Shown: positions 23,706-36,530 of the stretch, in pieces | How positions within the stretch are numbered: position 1 is the stretch's first letter | Layout of the letters: every line of letters begins with the position of its first letter | Assembly: GCA_031769625.1 (NCBI GenBank) | Contig: JAUIMM010000200.1 | Span: forward strand, 53,900,001-53,964,000 | Direction of reading: 5' to 3' | From: Taudactylus pleione | Lineage: Eukaryota; Chordata; Amphibia; Anura; Myobatrachidae | DNA: 64,000 bases | Made by a program: the position numbers and the translations under genes | The notes under the pieces: model-generated | Seen by the model: only the letters and a program-made list of their open reading frames with translations | Databases searched by the model: none | Told to the model about the DNA's origin: nothing

Positions 23706-23897
23706 ACTGAGGTGCCTGTGGCCGGGGCGGGGTATAGAGGAGGACGGACCCAAGTGCATCCTGGGAGCAGCAAAGCTTTAACTGCGTGGTGCCCGTGGAT
23801 CCAGATCCAGCTATACCCCAAGGTCAACCCTGTGGACCCTATGGACTTCGTAGAAACAGAGATAACAAAGGTAAGTTCTTACCATATCTCTTGTTTT
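23706..23897 (+). repeat. Right inverted terminal repeat of DIRS element B and outer tail
   Basis: ACTGAGGTGCCTGTGGCC to CTATGGACTTCGTAG is the inverse of the left repeat. The tail AGATAACAAAGGTAAGTTCT through TCTCTTGTTTT occurs inverted only in the internal complementary region, which sets the right end near 23897. Confidence 0.88.
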
Positions 23898-24565
23898 CTG
23901 TAAGTATTCATCCCACATCCCACATCCCTAGCCACTGCAGTAAATTAATAAATGAACTGCCTTGTTAGCTGTTGCCATAAATAGCTGCTATGGCAAACCT
24001 GGACCAGCGTCTTAAGGCTTTACTTACTGCTTTGCATATGTGCATGCATGAACTGGGTTGTGTTTTTAGTTTTACTTGTTAATAAAAATTACAAATAAAG
24101 TATTAAATATAAAAACTATTTAAGATGATAAAAAAAGTCTATACATATAACAAATTTATTTTTGTATTTTTCTTAAAAAATAAAAAATGTAAAAGGTAAT
24201 GCGGCAGTGCAAGTATCTCTGCAATACTAGTTAAATAGGCTTCCCCATGCAAAGACTTTGGGAAGCTTTCACAATAGCAATATTATCATTGAACGGTGGT
24301 AACTTGCATGTTTATAGAAAAAGTCAGACTAGGATTTTTGTGTATATCATCATCACCATTTTTTGCTCCCAAACTTTCTTGAATCACTGCACCCTAGACT
24401 ATCAGAAGTTTTTTTTAAATGAATTTAGGTAGGCTCAGTTATGTGGTGGTGGATAATGTTGTGATTCTGTTTGTTCACATATTTTATAATTTGCATCCAT
24501 CAGCACTGATTTTCCTTATCACATTGACTATTAATAATTTGATTTGTAGTCCCATTACCATAAGG

Positions 24566-24766
24566 CAGTGGTTCTCAAACACGGTCCTCAGGACCCCACA
24601 CAGGTCACGTTTTCCAGGTCACCCAGCAGGTGCACAGGTGTATTCATTACTTACTGACACAGTTTAAAAGATCCACAGGTGCTAATTATTTCACTCGTGA
24701 TTCTGTGAAGAGACCTGGAAAACATGCACTGTTTGGGGTCCTGAGCACCGAGTTTGACAAGCTGTG
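24566..24766. repeat. hAT-type MITE, copy 1
   Basis: It starts CAGTGGTTCTCAAACACGGT and ends with the inverse, ACCGAGTTTGACAAGCTGTG. It is flanked by CCATAAGG and CCTTAAGG, an 8-bp duplication with one change. The same family is at 30422 and 45239. Confidence 0.8.
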
Positions 24767-25739
24767 CCTTAAGGTGCCAGCGACTGCTGCATTTATTCTG
24801 GGGTATCTAATCTTTTCACTGGAGCATGCAGGCTCAACTGCCCCAAAAATTCAATAGACTAGGTATTGCTGCATGTACTACACTACCTCACCCATCACAG
24901 AGACCACCATATAAAATAGAACGCATCCCAGTATCACCGCCCCCTTATGAAAATAGGCCCAACAGGATCCACAAAGTTGATGGGTAAAAAAAAAGAAAAA
25001 CCAAAGATGCAAATCTTGCACTATGCTGCCACTCACTGCTCCTCATTTTTATACATCCTGGAACCCGGTAGAAACTTAGGTAAGTATAAAGCAGTAACAT
25101 GGCCTACAGCTTTAGTTACGCTCATGCACCATACTAATTCTTAGAGTAGGTCCAAGAGGCAAGCATTATGAAGGGCTTACTGTCCAGGGATATTAGGAGA
25201 GCTCCCCATAATTCAGGAGTCTCTCGGCCATTCAGTCTGTAGGCAAGTATGCACACTGGCCAAACCAATAGCTTTTGTAATTTAAACACACAAGCCATTC
25301 ATGCCAAACCCCACAAACATTTACTTTTTTTTTTTTTTAAATCGGGGAACTGGCACGAGTAACAGTCTAACCTACGTTATCTTCGAGAACTGCTTTAAAG
25401 CTCTTTCCAGGGTTGTACTTGCTTTGGGATCCAGGAAATGTGTGCTTCAGATGGCATGGGGTGGAACTGCGGATTAACCAGAGGGCAGAGTTTAGTACAT
25501 CCTGGGGTGGAGTTTTGGGCTGCATGGGAGCAGAACTTTGGACGGGTGGGTGGGGCTAAAGTTCGGCCAGCGGGGGCTGTGAATTGGCGATCCTCCAGGA
25601 GGTGAATGGTCGGGGTTTGGAATGCTTTTGGTAACAGGAAAAAAAATAAAAAAAAATCCTGTCACCACTGCAGTGGATCCTGTGGGCCTATTTCAGTGGG
25701 GGCCTGGAGCTGCAGCTCCACCTGCCCCATTGTTAATCT

Positions 25740-26560
25740 GATCCTGTCCATTGGATTGATATCTGGGAAATTTGGAGGCCAAGTCAACACCTTGAGCTCT
25801 TTTTTCATGTTCCTTAATCCATTCCTGAACAATTTTTGCAGCAACACATCCTGCTGAAAGAGGCGACTACCATCAGGGAGTACTGTTGCCATGCAGGGGT
25901 ATACTTGATCTACAAGTGTTTAGGTAGGTGGTACATGTCAAGTAACATCCACATAAATGCCAGGACCCAAGGTTTCCCAGCAGAACATTGCCCAAAGCAT
26001 CTTGGTGCCATCTCTTCCCCAGATAAACGATGCACATGCAGCCAGCCGTCTACATGATGTAAAAGAAAATTTAGTTTTTCCATTGCTCCATGGTCCAGTT
26101 CTGACGCTCAGCTGTCCATTGTAAGCACTTTTGGCAGTGAACACGGGTCAGCATGGGCCCTCTGACGGGTCTGCAGCAAGCTGTGATGCACTGTGTGTTC
26201 TGACACCTTTCTATCATAGCCATCATTAATAGTTTCAGCATTTTGTGCTACAGTAGCTTCTCTGTGAGAGATGACCAAATGGTCTACCCATTGTGCCCCA
26301 CATGCATCAATGAGACTCAGCGGTTGTCCTTCTTTGGACCAATTTTGGTAGGTACTAACCACTGTATATCGGGAACACCCCACAAGATCTGTCATTTTGG
26401 AGATGCTCTGATCCAATGGTCTGCTATCACAATTTGACCCTTTCATTTTTCCTACTGCCAACTCATCAAGAGCTGACTGTTAACTTGCTACTCAATATAT
26501 TACACCCCTTGGCAGGTGCCACAAGAAGATGATCAATATTATTAACTTCACCTGACAGTT
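25740..26560 (-). pseudogene. Tc1/mariner-type transposase relic
   Basis: Minus-strand frames together give Tc1-like transposase blocks in the right order. The N-terminal helix-turn-helix region has ISKMTDLVGCSRYTVVSTYQ and a following ATVAQNAETINDG (about 26410-26220). The central block has GTKMLWAMFCWETLGPG (about 26020-25960). The C-terminal block has DGSRLFQQDV and LTWPPNFPDINPMDRI (about 25890-25740), with the catalytic-region PDxNP motif. There are frame changes throughout and no inverted-repeat pair. The upstream end near 26545-26570 carries CACCTGACAGTTTTAATGTT, the terminal-type sequence. Confidence 0.8.
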
Positions 26561-29500
26561 TTAATGTTAAAGTAAAATACTGATTGTACATTATTATGCA
26601 TGCACTATGTTGATGACAGCAATACACCTTAGTCCTGGGAATGCAGTATAATGTAACATATGTATAAATAATTAAGCACATGACAGTGATCCTGTCTATA
26701 TATACTACATTAATGCACTACATGTATTTGGGAACTCCAGTACTAACTGGCCAGTGTCTAAAACTAAGTGAGAACTGAATTAAGTCTAGTAAAGGTGAAT
26801 TACATTTCATTGTCAGTGACAAGAGCTTAGTTGATTATTTTTCTGAGATTACTTAATTGTAGGTTAGTGAATGAACGTAGAGCTACACTGTCATTCCAAT
26901 CACTGGCAGGAACTGCAATCATTATGTATAAGCCCACAACCTACCAGAGGAGGGGATCGGTGTTATGTCCACCCACTGTGATTGTCAGGAGAGCGAATCT
27001 TGGTGTAGTTTGTATAGAAGGTACCAACCACCCATGTTCATCTGTAGTCCTGCTCCACCAAGTACCTGACCGTCTAATAGAGTAACAATGTATATTTTGG
27101 GTGCGCAGTCTGGAACCTGATCCCTAGAAGGAGGGGTGGGCCCTCAGGGGATTTCCCCTGCATCACTGTAGGTCTCTGCGACCCTGCATCTTATATTATA
27201 ACCAGCTGCACCATCCCTTTAATTTCATACAGAAAACGAAGTAGTAACAGTGTAGTTGTTATGGATGCAGCTTTACCATACAGAAAATAATTTTCACATA
27301 GATAGCCATGACAGCTAACCCTTTACAGATGGTACGTATTGATCTGTACAGGTAAAATTAAAATGTATGCCCACAATTTATATAATATGTAGACACATTC
27401 CTCCTTCAGTGATCTATAGAGATAACTGGCTACCTGAAGGATCTTTGTTTTGCCAGGGTGCCAAGGAAAACGTGGGTGACCACCATACACATTGGGGCTA
27501 ATGTACAGTTATATGTGAGTCACTTTTGCAGCCATATTGTGCATTATTTTTGCACTGTATATGTTCCACAGCTGAGTGTACGCATCTGCCAGCTATGCTG
27601 AGTGGTACACAACTCCAACCAGGGCCGGTTCTAGGGGTGTTCGACCAGTGCTGTCGAACAGGGGTGGCACCCATAGAGGGCGCACCCCACCCCAACATCC
27701 CGATTTCAGAGGGATAGTACTGTCTCGCTGTTCCACTCCGCAGGTGGTCAAATCGGGAGCTTGGGGACGCCCACTGCCGCAACTGTGCGGCGTTGTCAGA
27801 CCCCGGAGTCTGAATGGATGCTGTGCGCATACGTGCAGCATCCATTCAGTGACGGGAGAGGGGCGGCTGGGGGAAGCCCAGCTAGTGAGGCTCCCCCCAA
27901 CCAACCTGACGTTATTTGGAGGCATGCCCTCAAATAACGTCACATAGATAGCATGGCCTATGGTAATTAGCCAACGCCCCGATGAAGGGCGCACTGTGAA
28001 GAGCCAGCACAGGGTGCTCTGACCCCTGGAGCCGGCCCGGACTCCAACACATCTTCACTCACGGCTAAAGAGGTCTTCATGTATAGCCAATGTTCAGTGA
28101 GGACATGCCAATGGAATTACAGATTACATAGATTTGCTTGTTTTGATAAGGATCTTTTGCACCACTGATGGGACTGGTTCAAGGATGCACTAATAATGAA
28201 AATGGCAATGGGTGAATATCTGCATTTCCATCAGTACTGTGCACACAATGCGGGAGCAATGATGGCCAACTTGCTTTCAACTCAACAGTTCTAAGAAAGA
28301 TCTATTTAATGATTTAACGAGTCACGAGCCAGGACTTAGTGTGAGTGAGAGGTCCCTACCAAAAGGCTGATGGAACCTGGATGTTGCTGGCGGTAGCCTA
28401 GAAACTGTATTTATATGGGACATCAGCATCAAAGGATTAAAAACATCTTGTCCGTATAGAACAGTGAGGTATTGTTTTCATACATGCAATATATTATGGG
28501 GGACTACAACTAATCTCTAAACAGGATTCAGCTCAAAGATCATTACAGACTACAGGTTTGGTCAAAACTTTTGAAAACGAGTTTTGTTTATGGAACTTTG
28601 TGTATTTTGATTGATACCCATAATATATATTACAGGAAGCACTATGAAAATGATTTTCCAACATATGGGATGTTAAATATAAGTGTCCTAAATAATCAGT
28701 ACTTGTCAGCTGATACAAAGTACTGTGGTGATTCAAACAAACCAACGATCTTTGCTAAAGTGTTCATTATTACATTACTGATTGACATTGGCTACTTTTT
28801 TATGCCATTTTTTGTATTTTATAGTACATTGTACATTTTCATGTATGTTTCATTGGCCAATGATGTTTGTTGTATACTGAATTTCTTACTATTACTTTTT
28901 AGCAATAAAAAAAAAAATATTTAAATTTGTCATTTGACATAGATGATCTATTTTATAATTTATCTAATTTTTATTCATTATCCAGTAAGGTCTCAGGTGT
29001 CCCACAGCGCTGTCATTTTACTTCCTTATTGTACTCAGCCTATTATAAGTCACATCTTCCCTCAAGTTGTAGGCACATATGCAGGATGGAATTGGGTGTA
29101 CATTCTACTAGCAGAACATATTGAAGTCAGTGTAATGGAGGTTAGTCCACATGTAGATAACTTAATTGGTGTATTAAATGACAGGAATATGCAGGGTTAA
29201 ACAGTATACAGGTCATGTACTGTAGTATGTTATGCACAGGGTTAATGGCGTCTCTTATATACATACATACAGACAGACAATCTCCATATGGGAGAGGAAC
29301 TTGGGCACCTCCATTCAGTATGGAGGATAAACAGAGAAGCTCCGTATGTGCAGTTGCGTATAAGGTCCGAAGGTTACACTGACGTAAGTGAGACACTGGA
29401 TGGGCACCTGAGCCCACATAGGGCGGAATTGCTCTCCCTTGCACCATCAGGACCATAATTTTCTGTACTAAAAATCTGACTAGATTTACTCCTTCCATTA

Positions 29501-30421
29501 CGATGACACACAAACCAATATTAATACTAACCATTCAAGTTCTGACATACATACAGGTCCACATGTACTGAAGTTATATATAGAGATGAGTGGTTCAGTT
29601 TTTGAGAAAACCGAACACACCCGAACTTAGGGGTTAAGAGTCGAAGAGTCCCAGTTCACAATTGCTTTGGGATTCTGAGTAGAACAGAGTCCTGAATATG
29701 GCCTCACATTTCCTAACTCGGATCTCTCATGTTTTGGATGCACTTAAGTCCCTCAATCCTGATTTCTGATGCTGTGAGGTGGAAATTGATGTTATTGATG
29801 TTAGTAATAGTATCAGAACAAAAACAGGTCCAAGTTACATGATTTTAGCGGTTTTCAAAAAATTTTAAAGAAATTGAAACTGAACCAAAAACACTTGAGG
29901 GTGGTTTTGGCAAAACCAAAAACATGGGGGGTCCACGTACATAATCAATTTAGAATACAAATTATTATTTTTTATTTGATACAGTCTACAGTAGATTTAT
30001 TAGAATTATGCTCCAAGATTAAAAGTGGTTATTGGACTTATATAAAATGCTGTGTATAATCCCCAATAAATGTAATGAAGACAGTTGCAGATATGGGGGT
30101 CTATTAATGCAGCAGTGAAAAGCCCTTTATCAGTGATAATGTTTTTTTTTTTTTACTGCTTCATCCCATTCATAGGAGGTGTCACTGTGGAGATCTCAGA
30201 TTTCTCCAGCTGTTCCCCTGGTTAGTGTAGCTATCGCTTCCCCATACACTAGTATGGGGAAAGCATTTAATAGAAGCACGGAAAACTCTGCTTTCCGTTT
30301 CGCTTCGCATAATTAATTTGCAATCTCAGGATGGGTTAAAGAGGCTGGTTAGGGGAGAAGAGCAGTGAAGACGGCTGTCTCCCTGTTATCTCCACCCCCT
30401 CTGTATCAGAGGAGCCTAGGG

Positions 30422-30625
30422 CAGTGGTTCTCAAACTCGGTCCTCAGGACCCCACATAGTTTACTTTTTGCAGGTCACACAGCAAGTGCACAGATGTATT
30501 CATTACTCACTGACACATTTTAAAAGATCTACAGGTGCAGCTAACTATTTCACTAGTAAATATGTGAGGAGACCTGCAAAACATGCACTGTTTGGGGTCC
30601 TGAGGACCGAGTTTGAGAACCTGTG
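30422..30625. repeat. hAT-type MITE, copy 2
   Basis: It starts CAGTGGTTCTCAAACTCGGT and ends ACCGAGTTTGAGAACCTGTG, with perfect 8-bp target duplications GCCTAGGG at 30414-30421 and 30626-30633. There is no coding capacity. Confidence 0.9.
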
Positions 30626-31138
30626 GCCTAGGGCATATGCATATACCAGGTCACCTCCTGAGTCCTGACTGCGCGCTGCCCGGTGACTCTCGCTCTGTCC
30701 CACAGCAACCGCCGCCTCTATATATTGGTAGAGGCAGCTCAGCATATGCCGGGTAACTTCCTCCTGAAAGCCCGACATCTGCTGCCCGCTGCCCTAGTGC
30801 CCCCTCGCTCTGCCTGTACTCCTCCCCCCGCCGCTCAGGTGACACAGCGCTAAAATGGCGCATTCACGTAGAAAAGTACTAGGAAGAAAAAATAAATAAA
30901 TAAGAAACTGAGAAGACCGGACTGCTGCGCCAAGGAACACTGCATGGCATCGCAACAAAGGTCAGACTACATGAATTGCTACTTAGCAAAGCGATAGATC
31001 GCATCAAAGTGATGCAGTCTGTACAGAAAAATAGCAATTCAGCACTGCACATCTACATAATTACACCCCATGACCTTTCCGAATGTGTGGTAATTATCCC
31101 ATAGCTTTATGGGCATTTGTCAGTCAGGCAATACAGCA

Positions 31139-31438
31139 TACCCCCCAACATGACCCTCTCCAGGAGGGACACAATGCTCTGGTCCTGGACTTCCCTGGTA
31201 ATTTATGATTGGTGGAGCGCTCCAGAGGGGGGGCTGCAGTACAGTCCAAAATTAAAATAGGGGAGTCACACCAACTGCCAGTGATTCCCAGCCAGTGATG
31301 TTTGGCAGCGTGTGAAATGACAGTTGGTGTGGCTCCCCTATTTGAATTTTGAACTGTGCTGCAGCCCCACCTCTTACCAGGGAAGTCCAGGACCAGAGCA
31401 TTGTGTCCCCCCAGGAGAGGGTCATGTTGGGAGGTATG
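31139..31438. repeat. Foldback MITE
   Basis: The left arm (about 31139-31210: CATACCCCCCAACATGACCC, then GGTCCTGGACTTCCCTGGTA) is repeated inverted at about 31372-31438 (ACCAGGGAAGTCCAGGACCA, GGGTCATGTTGGGAGGTATG). An inner inverted pair (CACACCAACTGCCAG / GACAGTTGGTGTGGC) lies between the arms. Confidence 0.8.
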
Positions 31439-32259
31439 AATACAGTATATTACAAACATGCTAATTTAACCCATCAGGAATTCATACATGTATAAGGAGT
31501 AACAATATCTTTATGAGCCAATTAATTATTTTGGACTTGTACATGAAAATGAAGTGCTTTAAATAAGAAAAATGTGGGACTATTTATGAAAACTGGTGTT
31601 GACCACAGAAACAAAATCAGATATGTGCTTTAATGTTTATAGATGCATTAGACAAATGACAGCTAAGTTTTGATTGGCTGATATACAACACACAATTTTG
31701 GTTAACTTTGGTCCTTTCCATCAGCATTAACAGTCGCTGTCCTTTACAAACATCACAGACTAGGTATTTATGATAAAAAGAGGGGGTGCGTATGTTTTGT
31801 TTCTTAATAAGAATTCTGATAAACAGGGCAATTAGGAGGTGGAGAATTTTATAAGCAGTATACAGGAATATACATCAATTTAACAGAAATGTGTACATGT
31901 ATTTTTCTAAATACCTCTCATAATGTAGTGACCTTCACCATCACTTAATGTGCTTGGAAAAGTGCGTAAAATAAAAAAAAAATAGTATGTTGAGGTTCTG
32001 GCTTAGTGTAGGATGAGTATTCATTTCCTGGGCAAATTTTAATATTAGTGCACTGGTTTTCTAAAGACACTGGAGGGAGCCATTTTGTGGGTTGAATTAT
32101 CACTCATGAGAATGTAGCCTAGCTCTTCCCACAATACGTCACCCTCCACATGTGTTCTGGTGAAAACAAAAAGGAGTGAGACATGGCTTGGGAAGGAATG
32201 ATTTTTTTTTTTTATCCAGTCTGGGCCTTTTGTGTGACATCTTACAATATTTTTTCCTA

Positions 32260-32265
32260 TTTATT
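32260..32265 (-). terminator. Candidate polyadenylation signal for TPCN3
   Basis: TTTATT on the plus strand is AATAAA on the minus strand, 150 bases downstream of the TPCN3 stop. It is the first canonical hexamer I see after the stop, but other signals further downstream are possible. Confidence 0.45.
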
Positions 32266-32414
32266 TTTTTAATAAAAGAGTTACTCTATAAAAATAAATA
32301 TTCTTATTAGAAAAAATAGATAATTGAACAGTGGCAGTGTGGAGCTTGCGATTCTCTGCACAAATTATTGCTCCCTGTCATTCCTATTCAGGTTCCCAAA
32401 ACAAACATCCGATA

Positions 32415-32560
32415 CTAAGCTGCTGTATGGTATGTTGGGTTTACAATATACAGGTCATCAGGTGACAGATTTAAAATATCCTCCATTGGCGGGCCTTCAT
32501 CCTCTGGAGGTATCTCTGCCTCAAACATCCGCTGTAACAAGGCATCCACCGTCCTGTACC
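32415..32560 (-). CDS. TPCN3: Two-pore channel 3, last coding exon
   Basis: It encodes the C-terminal cytosolic tail: TVDALLQRMFEAEIPPEDEG, then DILNLSPDDLYIVNP and the end NPTYHTAA, with TAG at 32417-32415. The acceptor on the minus strand is TGTATTTCAG. It enters with two bases of an Arg codon begun in the exon at 38717-38829 (AAAC/GG). The tail carries an acidic, Pro-rich stretch. There is no transmembrane segment here. Confidence 0.88.
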
Positions 32561-32608
32561 CTGAAATACAATGTGGGAAATATTAGCATAATCCTGAAAT
32601 AACGAAGG

Positions 32609-34010
32609 GTATATTACATATAAAAACATATAAACATACAACAACAGGCGCTATTTTAAATATAAAATAAAAGTTGTTGGTAAATAATGTATAAAGAGTC
32701 GCTACCCAATAAATAGCTCTGATATTACTACTTCACAATATACAAATTAATAAGAGGTGGTATCTGAAATTATTCACCTCAGGGTGCGCTCACATAGACA
32801 TAAGGATACATATAATACAATAAAATATTTTATTAAAAATACACAGTATTAACATATAAAAAACATTTATAAATCAGCATCTAAATGGCCATTCTCACAT
32901 ATTCATCATAATGGATCAATAATAGCGTGTGAACAATCAAATGTCCACCTGTATATATAAGTATATTGATCTCCTTTAAGGTTGTAATTATGTCCAAATA
33001 GAGCAATATTGCACTCGCGTCCCGTCAATAATTATGCTCCTTATTGGGGGGGGGGGGGGGGGGTAATGAGATTTCCAAAGCAAGTTTCAGCTGTTAAATG
33101 TCCACTCCAGTAATACCTGAAGTTTGCCAATCCACACTCTCTGCAGCCAACCAACAGGTGATTCAAGGTAGCTATTTCAAAGAGGGTGAAGATTTAGTGG
33201 TACAGTCTCGGTATAATTACCCAGCTCTCCTCTCCCTGACGTCTGTAGGGCAATGCTGGTCCGAAATGCTGCTGTTATCTTGCTATTGCAAAGGTGTAAA
33301 ATCCCTTTCTCCGTATGGTTGCAGAGGGATACATGTCTGTGTGTGCTCTCACCTCACACAGCAGGTTCCCGTTCTCACTGCAGAGCCACGGCTTGGGACA
33401 GGAGACAATGTTGTAATCCGGATATGTGAGAATATCAAATCCCCTGACCGATTTTACACCTTTGCAATAGCAAGATAACAGCAGCATTTCGGACCAGCAT
33501 TGCCCCTACAGACGTCAGGGAGAGGAGAGCTGGGTAAATATACCGAGACTGTACCACTAAATCTTCACCCTCTTTGAAATAGCTACCTTGAATCACCTGT
33601 TGGTTGGCTGCAGAGAGTGTTGATTGGCAGACTTCAGGTATTACTGGAGTGGACACTTAACAGCTGAAACTTGCTTTGGAAATCTCATTACCCCCCCCCC
33701 CCCCCTATTGATGGAACGCGAGTGCAATATTGCTCTATTTGGACATAATTACAACCTTAAAGGAGATCAATATACTTATTTATACAGGTGGACATTTGAT
33801 TGTTCACACATGCTATTATTGTTCCATTATGATGAATATGTGAGAATGGCCATTTAGATGCTGATTTCTAAATGTTTTTTATATGCTAGTACTGTGTATT
33901 TTGAATAAAATATTTTATTGTATTATATGTATCCTTATGTCTATGTGAGCGCACCCTGAGGTGAATAATTTCAGATACCACCTCTTATTAATTTGTATAT
34001 TACATATAAA
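32609..34010. repeat. Long foldback element with 16-bp flanking direct repeats
   Basis: Two arms of about 560 bases (32737-33302 and 33448-34001) are inverted copies with few differences, including matching G- and C-homopolymer runs (about 33047-33063 and 33691-33707). A spacer of about 145 bases separates them. GTATATTACATATAAA occurs at 32609-32624 and again at 33995-34010. Short frames in the two arms translate to nearly the same peptides simply because the arms are complementary; no protein is implied. Confidence 0.85.
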
Positions 34011-35131
34011 TATTTTTTTTATAGATCTCACTTACAATGAACAGAATGGCCAATGTTCAATATCAAGAACACACCTAAATTATAAAGTTCCCAAACATCA
34101 GACCCATATCCCTCTGCTAGTTGGGTATGGTTGACATCTATATATACACCAATATTTCTGACAACTGAGGGTCTCTCAAATCAGTGTAGTTTCACTCGGA
34201 AACTATAATTCCATTCATAGTAGTGGAATAACTGACATGTCCAATGATAGTATATGAAATTTGGCAGGACAAGTCAATCCTATGCAAAGCTTCAGTCACC
34301 CACTTCACAAATCAAAGCAAATTGGAGTTCAGCCTTTGGAAACTGTTTTGGAGAGTCTAGGATTGCTGGGTTAAACATATCATTTTAGTGAAGAGAACCA
34401 TTTTGACTTGTCCAGCAAGAAATGAAAAAAAGTAAGATGCATGCACCAGCCTTATCCCTTACAAACCTGTGCATAGGCAAGGAAGTGTCTGGGATTGCAT
34501 AATATTGTCACACCCAGGTATGTAACAGGGTATATTCACTGCAAGAACCCAAGGGAGGGTGGTGTAATTAGGGATCAACAGAATAGACACTTTTTAAGCT
34601 TTTATTATTATTATTTTTTTTAAATGGTTTCTTTATTCATTGGAGCAAGAGTACAACACAGAGTGGCAAAAATATCATAAAATCATAGCAGCGTGACAGT
34701 AAACATAAGAGAATGACAATGACTAAAACGGAAATATCGTCCCCAACTCAAGTATGGCCGGCAGCCCACCCCAGTCAACAGGAAGCTAAATACTCAAGTA
34801 GCAGAGGGCAGCAGAACTGGGGGTCCTTCACCAACATATGAGTCTCGTACCAAGAGCATGGGCATCAGAATGAGGGGGGTGGCATCTCCCTCCTCAAACA
34901 TGTGAAAGGAGCAGTGGCTGGTCAGGGATGTGCTTTATAGTAATAAGCTGCACATCCCCTGCACCATACGGAGGAGGAGGTGTAATGTGCAGTCTTTAAG
35001 TTAAAACACTGCACATTACACCTCCTCCGCTCTGGTAAGAGAGAGGGAGGGAGGAGGGGATGGGCACCGGAACAATTGTAGGTTGCTCCCCCCCAAAATA
35101 AAATCGTTCCGACGCCCCTAACCAAGAGGTA

Positions 35132-35448
35132 TATCTAAAGCTGCATACACACGTAAAGATTATCTGTTCAAGCATCCAACTAGTTAATTGGTTGGAATGA
35201 AAATCTAGTAACGTATGGGAGTAACTGATGATCAGCAATTTGCTCCTAAATGCCAGAAAACAGATGAAAATGGACGTTCAGCCAAGTTTGTTAAATGTTT
35301 GATCTAAACATCAGTTTTTGTCCATTTTCCGGCATTTGGGAGCAAATTGCTGATTGTCATTTGCTTTCGTACCTTACCAGATTTTCATTCCAACCAATCA
35401 ACTAGTTGGATGGTTGGACAGAAAATCTTTATGTGTGTATGCACCACT
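35132..35448. repeat. Foldback MITE
   Basis: It begins AGCTGCATACACACGTAAAG and ends with CTTTATGTGTGTATGCACC. The inner halves are inverse copies, including GATCAGCAATTTGCTCC against GGAGCAAATTGCTGATTG, giving a palindrome of about 310 bases. Confidence 0.8.
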
Positions 35449-36304
35449 GAACTATAAATCCGGTGTTTGAGCTCCAGAGAGAGGGAGTCATTAAAACCCT
35501 CCCACAGTTGGAAAAAAAATTGTCCGTCTTTGCTTCTTTAAGTAACGTTGTTTGAAGCCAATCCATTTGAAGGGCTATTTATTCTTGATCGACAGTGGTG
35601 GAGGATGCCTACTAGACTACATATATAGTATACACTTGTGGTACACATAACATCTTCCTACCCCTGCCTAACTATGGAATATTTGCAGGAGGGATGTCCA
35701 ATGTTGCCCATTTCAGCGAAAGATAACTTAAAAGATAAGTAGCCGGAAATCTATTGACCAAGGTCCAGAATTGTTGTATTAGAGGGCACATACAGTGTAA
35801 AAATGTGATATTAGGGCTATTACATTTAGAACAATTACCCATTTCCGACAGACCCAATAAATATCTACTATGAGGGGAGAGATAGCTGTTATGGAATATG
35901 TTATAAAAATATCATTATACACACTGAATGAAAGAAAAGATTGAGAGTAGGAGATTGATTTCAACAGCCCACCTATAGAGAGGTGTGGGAAGGTATCTCT
36001 CCAGGAGGAGAGCCCTGTTCGTATCGTAGTTTGGTCCAAGGGATCGTGAAGGAGTTTTTAAATAAGGGAAAGAGCCCTCTTAACCCCTAAAGGCCTAGCT
36101 AGTAGAAGATCCAATGAAGTATGCCAGTCACAAGTGACACTTTAGGTTCCAAAGTTTATGCGTGTAATGCCATATCCGCCACATAGACATTAGCAAAGGA
36201 TTCTTAACAACTTCAACTGTAAGCTCTTGTTTATGGGAGTGAAGGAATGCCGATAAATGCTGATCTGGTAAAAAGGATTGGTCCACAGGGAGTTTGTATA
36301 ATGA

Positions 36305-36530
36305 CCAGTCAGATGCAGTCAGCATCCCGACAGGGTGAGGATACCGACAGCTGTCGGTAGATATCCTAGCCATTCTCCTACCTCTAACCCTCCATCCCCG
36401 CACCCTGAACCTAACCCACCCCGTAGTGCCTAACCCTAACCCTCCCTGTCCACCCACTACTTATCGTCGGGATGCCGGCGCCGGTATTCTAAGTGCCGGC
36501 ATCCCATGTGCCGGGATTGTGACTACATCC
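36305..36530. repeat. Inverted-repeat element with telomere-like core
   Basis: It starts CCAGTCAGATGCAGTCAGCA with the ATCCCGACAGGGTG block, and ends GCCGGGATTGTGACTACATC. It contains CCTAACCCTAACCCTCC at about 36429-36445, a short vertebrate-telomere-like repeat. Related sequences are at 39945-40400 and 52690-53180. Confidence 0.6.

Larger units (their letters stand above)
20218..23897 (+). mobile_element. DIRS-like element B, internally deleted but with an open tyrosine recombinase
   Basis: It is a second structured DIRS-like element, 3.7 kb, with inverted terminal repeats (20221-20372 and 23706-23853), an internal complementary region (23447-23560), a GC-rich leader and coding sequence. 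Relative to element A, about 2.4 kb is missing: most of ORF1, all of RT and the start of RNase H. No target-site duplication is visible and both ends share TTT. Its terminal repeats differ from those of A at many positions, so it belongs to a related but distinct subfamily. Confidence 0.92.
23898..32259. other. Intergenic region between the BUB1 and TPCN3 tails
   Basis: No host exon was recognised. It contains two hAT MITEs (24566-24766, 30422-30625), a Tc1 relic (25740-26560) and a foldback (31139-31438). A GGCCGGTTCTAGG-type repeat lies at about 27617-28045, with ends CAGGGCCGGTTC and GGAGCCGGCCC. The rest is AT-rich sequence without recognisable content. Confidence 0.5.

Noticed and set aside
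24558..30633. Two similar blocks at 24566 and 30422 as long terminal repeats of one element
   Set aside because: Each block has its own inverted ends and its own 8-bp target duplication, so they are independent hAT MITEs.
33275..33656. Two frames giving nearly the same peptides on opposite strands
   Set aside because: They lie in the two arms of a foldback repeat, so complementary DNA gives the same translation. There is no splice or codon evidence for a gene.
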